Assembly: GCA_947166205.1 (NCBI GenBank)
Contig: CAMVDI010000025.1
Location: 1 to 14,219 of the forward strand
Direction: 5' to 3'
DNA from: an uncultured Clostridia bacterium
Lineage (GTDB): Bacteria; Bacillota_A; Clostridia; Christensenellales; Aristaeellaceae
Length of the DNA stretch: 14,219 nt
Shown: one piece after another, positions 6,705-11,863 of the stretch
Layout of the letters: the number at the start of each line of letters is the position of its first letter
Numbering within the stretch: position 1 is the stretch's first letter
Position numbers and translations under genes: made by a program
Notes under the pieces: generated by a model
Told to the model about the DNA's origin: nothing
The model's input: only the letters and a program-made list of their open reading frames with translations
The model's database searches: none

Positions 6705-8033
6705 GTGAAAACCCTGTATCTGGAATGCGGCATGGGCGCGGCGGGCGATATGCTGATGGCGGCGCTGCTGGAACTGGTACCCGACAAACAGGCCTTTATT
6801 GACAGGATGAACGCCCTGGGGCTGCCCGGGGTGCGGGTGGAGGCGGAAAAGGCCGTCAAATGCGGCATTACCGGCACCCATATGAAGGTGACCGTCCACG
6901 GGGAAGAGGAAGAATCCCAGGATGAGCACGGGCATGAGCATGATCATGACCATGAGCACCATCATGATCACGACCATGATCACGAACACGAGCATGACCA
7001 CGGGCATCATCATGATCATGAACATCCTCATGACCACGATCACGACCACGAGCATGAGCATGACCACGAGCATGACCATGACCACGGCCACGGGCATCCG
7101 CACCATCACGCTTCCGCGGCGGAGATCGGGAAAATCATCGAGGGGCTGGAGGTTTCCGACCGGGTGAAGGCGGACGCCGCGGCGGTCTACGGGCTGATCG
7201 CGGAGGCGGAAAGCCGGGTCCACGGGCAGCCCGTCAGCGAAATCCATTTCCACGAGGTGGGCACCCTGGACGCGGTGGCCGACGTGGTGGGCGTGTGCCT
7301 GCTGATGGAGATGATCGGCGCGGAGAAGATCGAGGCCTCTCCCGTGCATGTCGGCGCGGGCTGGGTGCGCTGCATGCACGGCGTTCTGCCTGTGCCGGCC
7401 CCGGCCACGGCGCTGATCCTGAGCGGCATTCCCACCTATGGCGGCCAGGTGCAGGGCGAGCTGTGCACCCCCACCGGCGCGGCGCTGCTGAAGCATTTTG
7501 TGTCCCGCTTCGGCGACCGCCCCGTGATGACCGGGGAAGCCGTGGGATACGGCATGGGCAAGAAGGACTTTGAGCGGGCCAACTGCCTGCGGGCCTTCCT
7601 GGGGGAAAGCGAAGGAAACCGGGAACAGATTACCCGGCTGGAATGCAACCTGGACGACATGACCGGGGAGGAGCTGGGCTTCGCCATGGAGCAGCTGTTC
7701 AGGGCCGGAGCGCGGGATGTGTATACCCAGGCGGTGGGCATGAAGAAGTCCCGCCCCGGGGTGATGCTCTGCGTGATCTGCCTGCCGGAGGACGCGGACA
7801 GGCTGGCCGGCGTCATGATGCGGCACACCACGACTCTTGGAATCCGCAGGCAGGATATGAGCCGCTACGTGCTGGAGCGCTCGTTTGAGACCGTTGAGAC
7901 CTCCTACGGCCCTGTGCGGGTGAAGACCGCCAGCGGCATGGGCGTCCGGCGGAGCAAGGCGGAATACGAAGATCTGGCCGCTCTGGCAGAGCGGCATCAG
8001 GTTCCCCTGGAGACGATCCGGAAAGAGGTGTGA
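6705..8033 (+). CDS. larC: Nickel-pincer cofactor biosynthesis protein LarC, unsplit, with long His tract
   Basis: The 442-residue product starts at GTG 6705, 8 nt after GGAGG (6692-6696), and begins at the family's conserved opening strand (TLYLECGMGAAGDML). LarC inserts nickel, using CTP, into the pyridinium-3,5-bisthiocarboxylate mononucleotide cofactor used by lactate racemase and related LarA enzymes. Conserved segments include EIHFHEVGTLDAVADVVG (189-206), HVGAGWVRCMHGVLPVPAPAT (near 215-235), ELCTPTGAALL and, in the C-terminal half, RLECNLDDMTGEELG and GMKKSRPGV. In Lactobacillus plantarum the gene is split into larC1 and larC2 joined by a programmed frameshift; here both halves are one frame. 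Residues 75-135 form a His/Asp/Glu tract with 34 His, probably a nickel store or chaperone. No larA, larB or larE lies in the window, so this copy stands alone locally. Confidence 0.95.
   Translation: MKTLYLECGMGAAGDMLMAALLELVPDKQAFIDRMNALGLPGVRVEAEKAVKCGITGTHMKVTVHGEEEESQDEHGHEHDHDHEHHHDHDHDHEHEHDHGHHHDHEHPHDHDHDHEHEHDHEHDHDHGHGHPHHHASAAEIGKIIEGLEVSDRVKADAAAVYGLIAEAESRVHGQPVSEIHFHEVGTLDAVADVVGVCLLMEMIGAEKIEASPVHVGAGWVRCMHGVLPVPAPATALILSGIPTYGGQVQGELCTPTGAALLKHFVSRFGDRPVMTGEAVGYGMGKKDFERANCLRAFLGESEGNREQITRLECNLDDMTGEELGFAMEQLFRAGARDVYTQAVGMKKSRPGVMLCVICLPEDADRLAGVMMRHTTTLGIRRQDMSRYVLERSFETVETSYGPVRVKTASGMGVRRSKAEYEDLAALAERHQVPLETIRKEV
6927..7109 (+). repeat. His/Asp/Glu-coding repeat tract within larC
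   Basis: The stretch encodes 34 histidines in 61 residues, mainly alternating His-Asp and His-Glu. The DNA is a degenerate run of catgac/cacgag units with mixed CAT/CAC and GAT/GAC codons, so the protein pattern rather than a simple DNA repeat appears to be maintained. Length is likely to vary between strains. Confidence 0.9.
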
Positions 8034-8049
8034 TCCGGGGGAGCGGCGG

Positions 8050-8085
8050 AAAACAAAAACGCCTTCCCGCGGAGGCGGAAAGGCG
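8050..8085 (-). terminator. Intrinsic terminator oriented to the - strand
   Basis: The arms 8060-8070 and 8075-8085 pair over 11 positions with a single mismatch around a 4-nt loop. Read on the - strand the hairpin is followed at once by TTTTTGTTTT (8059 down to 8050). On the + strand no T tract follows, so it does not serve larC. The nearest - strand gene is the FMN enzyme ending at 8981, which has no terminator of its own; this is its first plausible stop. Confidence 0.6.
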
Positions 8086-8138
8086 GCAGAAAAGGACGGG
8101 GCCCGCTGCCCACCGAAAGGCCGCGGGCGGCATCCGGA

Positions 8139-8152
8139 GGCGGGAACCCGCC
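8139..8152. repeat. Short GGCGGG/CCCGCC inverted repeat before the isomerase gene
   Basis: GGCGGG-AA-CCCGCC is a perfect dyad 7 nt before the AAGGAGG ribosome site of the gene at 8173. As RNA it could form a 5-bp hairpin with a GAAC loop next to the ribosome site. A regulatory role is possible but unproven. Confidence 0.35.
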
Positions 8153-8172
8153 ATCGTGAAGGAGGAATCGGA

Positions 8173-8997
8173 ATGAGAATCGGTCTCTCATCCCCCCTCG
8201 CCCATGAAAACGCGAAGCAGTGGGCGAAGCGCATGAAGGAACTGGGCTGCGGCGCGGTGGTTTTTCCGGTGGATTATACCGCGCCGGAGCGGACCATCGC
8301 GGACTACGCGGACGCGGCCAGAGCTGAGGATCTGATGATCGCGGAGGTGGGTATCTGGCGGAACGTGCTGGCGGCGGACCGGGCGGAGCGGGAAGCGGCC
8401 CGGACCCACGCCCTGGGCCAGCTGCGCCTGGCCGAGGAGATCGGCGCCCGCTGCTGCGTGAACATCGCGGGAACCTGGGGCGGGCCCGTATGGGACGGGG
8501 GATACAGGGAGAACTATACCGCCGAATACCGGGAGGCGGTCATCGACTATACCCGGGAACTGATCGACGCGGTGCGGCCGGTCCGGACCCGGTACTCCCT
8601 GGAGCCCATGCCATGGATGCTGCCCACCGGGCCGGAGGAGTATCTGGAGCTGATGCGGGACGTGAACCGGGAAGCCTTCGGCGTTCATATGGACATCATC
8701 AACATGATCAACACGCCGAAGCGGTACTTCTTCCCGGAGGAGTTCCTGCGGGAATGCTTCGACCTTCTGGGGCCGCTGGTTCTCAGCTGCCATGTGAAGG
8801 ATATTCAGCTGCGGGAAGAACTGACTTTTCAGCTGAAGGAAGTTCCCTGCGGAAAGGGCGCTTTCCCCATCGCCGATTATATGGCCACGGCGGAACGGTA
8901 TGACCGGGATATGCCGATGATCATCGAGCACCTGAACTCGGACGCGGAATACCTGGCGTCCCTGGACTATGTGAAATCCCTCAGATTCTCCGGATGA
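8173..8997 (+). CDS. Sugar phosphate isomerase/epimerase family protein (xylose isomerase-like TIM barrel)
   Basis: The 274-residue product starts at ATG 8173 behind AAGGAGG (8159-8165) and has the usual family length. The fold is the AP-endonuclease-2/xylose-isomerase-like TIM barrel. The four expected metal ligands can be placed: E144 (YSLEPMPW), D174 (VHMDIINM), H207 (LSCHVKD) and E252 (MIIEHLN). Such enzymes isomerise or epimerise keto-sugars, inositol derivatives or hydroxy acids with a divalent metal; the substrate cannot be read from sequence. The gene follows larC by 139 bp and its last 17 bp overlap the end of the convergent FMN enzyme gene. No signal peptide is present, so it is cytoplasmic. 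Confidence 0.88.
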   Translation: MRIGLSSPLAHENAKQWAKRMKELGCGAVVFPVDYTAPERTIADYADAARAEDLMIAEVGIWRNVLAADRAEREAARTHALGQLRLAEEIGARCCVNIAGTWGGPVWDGGYRENYTAEYREAVIDYTRELIDAVRPVRTRYSLEPMPWMLPTGPEEYLELMRDVNREAFGVHMDIINMINTPKRYFFPEEFLRECFDLLGPLVLSCHVKDIQLREELTFQLKEVPCGKGAFPIADYMATAERYDRDMPMIIEHLNSDAEYLASLDYVKSLRFSG

Positions 8998-9865
8998 CGC
9001 CCGGATCCATGCGGTCCAGGCCGGAACAGCCGGTAAAGGCCATGGCCTTGCGCAGCTCGCCGGCGGCCTTCAGCAGATAATCCCGGGCTCCGTTTTCGGG
9101 ATCCTGCTTGATGGCCGTCATCAGCGGTCGGCCCACGCATACGCCCTTCGCGCCCAGGGAGAGCGCCTTGAAGGCGTCCATCCCGGTCCGGATCTCATCA
9201 TCCACGAAAACCGGGATCCTGCCCTGCACCAGGGACGCGATTTCCGGCAGCACCGCCAGCGGCGGAACGGCGTATTCAATCCGGTTGTTGTGATGGGACA
9301 GGACCAGCCCCGACGCCCCGGCGTCCAGGCATTTCTCCGCGTCCCTCAGGCTCAGAACCCCCTTCACGATCAGCGGAAGGCGGGTCAAGCGGCAGAATTC
9401 CCTGAGCTCCTCCGTACGGACGGGGCTCATTTTCTGTCCGTCCACAACGTCGGGCCCGCCGTCCCCGCTGAAGGCGTGATCGATGTCGATCCCCACCGCC
9501 AGCAGGCCGCAGGCCTCCGCGTGGCGGATTTTGCGGGCGATCAGATCCCGGTCGGCGTAGGGCTTGATGATCTCGATCATGCCCGCCCCGAAGGCGGCCA
9601 GCCTTTCGATCTCCTCTTCCTCCGCCATGCCGTACCAGAGCACGCATCCCGCGTCCCGGGCGCCCCGGGCCAGGGCGTCCGCCGCGCCGGGAAACATGAA
9701 GTGATTCAGATGGGAAAGTGCCGCGGTCATGACCGGCGAGGCAAAGCGCCGCCCGAAGAGCACAAAGGCCGTGTCCGGGAAGCAGGCGTCCATATACCGG
9801 GTTTCGATCAGCAGCGAATCCAGATAGTCCCTTGTGATACTGTTTGAATTTCCGACGTCCTTCAT
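8981..9865 (-). CDS. Short FMN-dependent alpha-hydroxy-acid oxidizing protein
   Basis: With ATG 9865 (GGGGA a few bases upstream) the product has 294 residues; ATG 9877 and TTG 9896-9898 are in-frame alternatives with no ribosome site. It aligns by motif with the lactate/glycolate oxidase family: LIVKGVLSLRDAEKCLDAGASGLVLSHHNNR carries K168, catalytic-type H192 and R195, followed by AVPPLAVLPEI and then VDDEIRTGMDAFKALSLGA and GVCVGRP, which form the FMN phosphate site. Such enzymes oxidise 2-hydroxy acids to 2-oxo acids in the cytoplasm. It is shorter than the usual 330-380 residues, and two normally Gly positions differ (HNNR for HGGR, VDDEIR for VDGGIR), so activity or substrate may be altered. 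It lies 126 bp downstream of the alcohol dehydrogenase on the same strand and is probably co-transcribed. Confidence 0.85.
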   Translation of the reverse strand: MKDVGNSNSITRDYLDSLLIETRYMDACFPDTAFVLFGRRFASPVMTAALSHLNHFMFPGAADALARGARDAGCVLWYGMAEEEEIERLAAFGAGMIEIIKPYADRDLIARKIRHAEACGLLAVGIDIDHAFSGDGGPDVVDGQKMSPVRTEELREFCRLTRLPLIVKGVLSLRDAEKCLDAGASGLVLSHHNNRIEYAVPPLAVLPEIASLVQGRIPVFVDDEIRTGMDAFKALSLGAKGVCVGRPLMTAIKQDPENGARDYLLKAAGELRKAMAFTGCSGLDRMDPGVIRRI

Positions 9866-9904
9866 ATGAATCCCCATGCCGGCGCGGCACCGGCGCAAAA
9901 CCCA

Positions 9905-9934
9905 GGGAAAGCCCCCGCAGAATCGGGCTTTCCC
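9905..9934 (-). terminator. Hairpin between the two - strand genes, possible weak terminator or processing site
   Basis: A perfect 10-bp stem (GGGAAAGCCC at 9905-9914 with 9925-9934) has a 10-nt loop. On the - strand it is followed by TGGGTTTTG, a poor T tract. A second hairpin, 9963-9969 with 9976-9982, lies directly after the alcohol dehydrogenase stop and has no T tract. Together they could reduce expression of, or separate, the downstream FMN gene. Confidence 0.4.
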
Positions 9935-9991
9935 CCCGGCGGATAAGCCGCGGCCCCTTTTCCGGCGGGCATATCCCCGCCGCCCCGGGCC

Positions 9992-11167
9992 TTACAGCAT
10001 CATCCGGTAAATCTTTTCGCAGTCTTCCTCGTCCAGGGTGACAAAACCGGAAATGCTGCCCGGACGGCCGTCTCCCCGGCACAGATTCTTCACCAGCAGC
10101 GGGATGTCCTCTTCCCTGGCCCCAAGCTCCGCGAAGCTGCCCGGCATACCGATGGAGGCCAGGAAATGCCGCAGCGCCTCGATGCCCGCCCGGGCGGTCA
10201 CCTCGGGATGGGCGAAGTCCATCTGGCAGCCCCAGACCCGGACCGCCGCCTGGGCGAAACGCATCACGTCATGATCCATCACATAGGAGAACACCGCGGG
10301 CATTGTCACGGCCAGGCCGGCTCCGTGGGCGCAGTCATACAGGGCGGACAGCTCATGCTCGATGTTGTGGCTGTTCCAGTCCTGGCTCCGGCCCACGCCG
10401 CAGGAATTGTTGTGGGCCATCATGCCGGCCCACATGATATTCGCCCGGGCGTCATAATTGTCCGGATCCGCGATCACCCGGGGACCTTCGTGAATCATGG
10501 TGAGGAGGAGGGCCTCGATCAGCCGGTCCGTCACCTCCACCTCTTTGGTATTGGTCAGATAGCGCTCATACAGATGGGCCATGATATCCGTAATCCCGCA
10601 GGCGGTCTGATAAGGCGGGAGCGTCTGGGTCAGGGCGGGGTTCAGGATGGAGAACCGGGGACGGATCGCGTCTCCGCTGGCTCCGCGCTTGAACATGCCG
10701 TCCTCCAGGGTGATGACGCTGTCCGGGCTTCCTTCGCTGCCCGCGGCGGCGATGGTCAGCACGGTGCCCACCGGCAGGGCGCGCTCAATGGGCTTTCCGC
10801 TGTAGAAATCCCAGAAATCCCCCTCATAGACCGCGCCGGCGGCGATGGCCTTGGCGGAGTCGATGGAGCTGCCGCCGCCCACGGCCAGGATGAAGTCGAT
10901 CCCTTCCTTCCGGCACAGCTCGATGCCCTGATAGACCAGCCCGCTCCTGGGGTTCGGCTGAACGCCCCCCAGCAGCACATAGGGAATCCCTTCCTGATCC
11001 AGGGAGGCCTTTACCCGGTCGATGAGCCCGGAACGGAGGGCGCTGCCGCCACCGTAGTGAATCAGCACCCGGCTGCCGCCGAAGCGCCGGACCAGCGCGC
11101 CGGCCTGCTTTTCCGAATCCTGACCGAAAACAAAACAGGTGGGGGAATAGAATGTAAAGTTGTTCAT
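9992..11167 (-). CDS. Iron-containing alcohol dehydrogenase (YqhD/BdhA type)
   Basis: The 391-residue product starts at ATG 11167, 8-9 nt after GAGGAG on the - strand; the frame extends upstream to 11260 but without family-like sequence. The N-terminal half binds NAD(P)H, with the GGGS motif at 97-100 (AVGGGSSIDSAKAIA). The metal ligands fall at D194 and H198 (GITDIMAHLYERY), H267 (DWNSHNIEH) and H281 (CAHGAGLAVTMP), the same positions as in E. coli YqhD. These enzymes reduce aldehydes such as butyraldehyde, methylglyoxal or other short-chain toxic aldehydes to alcohols, normally with NADPH. Divergent from an AdhR-like MerR gene and preceded by a 19-bp-spaced promoter, it is probably aldehyde-inducible. 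The precise aldehyde is unknown. Confidence 0.95.
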   Translation of the reverse strand: MNNFTFYSPTCFVFGQDSEKQAGALVRRFGGSRVLIHYGGGSALRSGLIDRVKASLDQEGIPYVLLGGVQPNPRSGLVYQGIELCRKEGIDFILAVGGGSSIDSAKAIAAGAVYEGDFWDFYSGKPIERALPVGTVLTIAAAGSEGSPDSVITLEDGMFKRGASGDAIRPRFSILNPALTQTLPPYQTACGITDIMAHLYERYLTNTKEVEVTDRLIEALLLTMIHEGPRVIADPDNYDARANIMWAGMMAHNNSCGVGRSQDWNSHNIEHELSALYDCAHGAGLAVTMPAVFSYVMDHDVMRFAQAAVRVWGCQMDFAHPEVTARAGIEALRHFLASIGMPGSFAELGAREEDIPLLVKNLCRGDGRPGSISGFVTLDEEDCEKIYRMML

Positions 11168-11231
11168 CGCTGTTTCTCCTCTCGTTCGCGTCCTGCCCCG
11201 GGGGGCGGAGGGACGGGACGCCCTTTCCGCC

Positions 11232-11260
11232 TTGACTGCCGCCGCGGGGCCTGATATCAT
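11232..11260 (+). promoter_or_regulatory. Promoter of the MerR regulator gene
   Basis: TTGACT (11232-11237), a 17-bp spacer, and TATCAT (11255-11260) preceded by TGA form a near-consensus sigma-A promoter with extended -10. Transcription would start near 11267, leaving a leader of about 48 nt before ATG 11315 that contains the operator at 11271-11288. The -10 overlaps that of the opposing dehydrogenase promoter. Confidence 0.65.
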
Positions 11261-11265
11261 GATAT
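11254..11265. repeat. 12-bp perfect palindrome shared by both -10 regions
   Basis: ATATCATGATAT is identical on both strands. It contains the + strand -10 (TATCAT) and reaches into the - strand -10 (TAATAT, read from 11267 to 11262). It marks the melting region used by both opposing promoters. Confidence 0.7.
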
Positions 11266-11292
11266 TACGCCTTGAAGTTTACTCTAAGTCAA
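11262..11292 (-). promoter_or_regulatory. MerR-type promoter of the alcohol dehydrogenase, 19-bp spacer
   Basis: Read on the - strand, TTGACT (11292-11287) and TAATAT (11267-11262) are separated by exactly 19 bp. That over-long spacer is the hallmark of promoters activated by MerR-family DNA distortion. Transcription would begin near 11255, giving a leader of nearly 90 nt before ATG 11167. Confidence 0.8.
11271..11288. promoter_or_regulatory. AdhR-like operator (inverted repeat)
   Basis: CTTGAAG-TTTA-CTCTAAG is a 7-4-7 inverted repeat with one mismatched pair position per arm region. It matches, with a few differences, the CTTAAAG-N4-CTTTAAG element I recall for Bacillus subtilis AdhR. It fills the spacer of the - strand dehydrogenase promoter and lies just downstream of the + strand regulator promoter, so the same bound protein could activate one and block the other. 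Confidence 0.75.
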
Positions 11293-11314
11293 TGCTTTCA
11301 GGAGGTTTTTTCCC

Positions 11315-11689
11315 ATGTATTCCATCCAGGATGTCAGCAAAAGGACCGGCCTGTCCGAGCATACCCTCCGGTTCTACGAAAAGGAGGGGCTGCTGCCCCC
11401 GATTCAGAGAACCTCCGGGGGGATCCGGCAGTATACGGAGGAGAATATGGAAACCCTGGGGCTCATCTGCTGCCTCAAGAACACGGGCATGCAGCTGGCG
11501 GAGATCACCCGGTTTGTCCGGCTTTCCCGGGAAGGGGATCAGACCCTGAAGGAGCGGGTCAGGCTTCTCCAGGAGCACCGGGAAAGCGTGATCCGGCGGA
11601 TCAGCGAGATGCAGGAATACCTGAACAAGGTGACATGGAAGCTTGATTATTTTTCCGAAAGGCTCCGGGACTACGAGGAGCGGACCTGA
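11315..11689 (+). CDS. MerR-family transcriptional regulator, AdhR/NmlR-like
   Basis: The 124-residue product starts at ATG 11315 after a strong AGGAGG (11300-11305). The N-terminal winged helix is typical (YSIQDVSKRTGLSEHTLRFYEKEGLLPP), followed by the second wing helix and a long dimerisation coiled coil (about 75-118). Cys52 (with C53) in LICCLKNTGM corresponds to Cys52 of B. subtilis AdhR, the thiol needed for sensing reactive aldehydes; there is no C-terminal metal-binding Cys pair, so metal sensing is unlikely. The gene diverges from the alcohol dehydrogenase, and the shared operator supports direct control. The symbol adhR fits by analogy but orthology is not proven. Confidence 0.92.
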   Translation: MYSIQDVSKRTGLSEHTLRFYEKEGLLPPIQRTSGGIRQYTEENMETLGLICCLKNTGMQLAEITRFVRLSREGDQTLKERVRLLQEHRESVIRRISEMQEYLNKVTWKLDYFSERLRDYEERT

Positions 11690-11863
11690 CGGAGCGGGAA
11701 ACGGACGGGGCCGGACGGAGCGTTTCCGGGGCAGGATACGGCATGGCTGAGGCCTGTAGGAGAAGGTCCGGGGGCCGGGCGCGGCACGGAAGAGGCCGGA
11801 CAGGGCCGGAGCGGGCAGGATCAGGATACGGAAGAAAGAACGGACCGGGGGAGGAAACGAAAG

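Noticed and set aside
6927..7109. CRISPR-like or tandem DNA repeat array
   Set aside because: The periodicity comes from His-Asp/His-Glu codons in the larC frame; there are no unique spacers.
6922..7167. + strand frame encoding Met/Thr/Ile repeats inside larC
   Set aside because: Out-of-frame reading of the His-coding repeat; no ribosome site and no plausible product.
6525..8234. 569-codon - strand frame with Met/Val-rich repeats
   Set aside because: Antisense to larC; the Met/Val/Ile run is the complement of the His/Asp tract.
11690..11863. Spacer between MerR and PL11 genes checked for promoter, terminator or small RNA
   Set aside because: It is purine- and G-rich with no T tract, no convincing -10/-35 pair and no stable dyad. 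Only the GGAGG ribosome site at 11850-11854 is clear.
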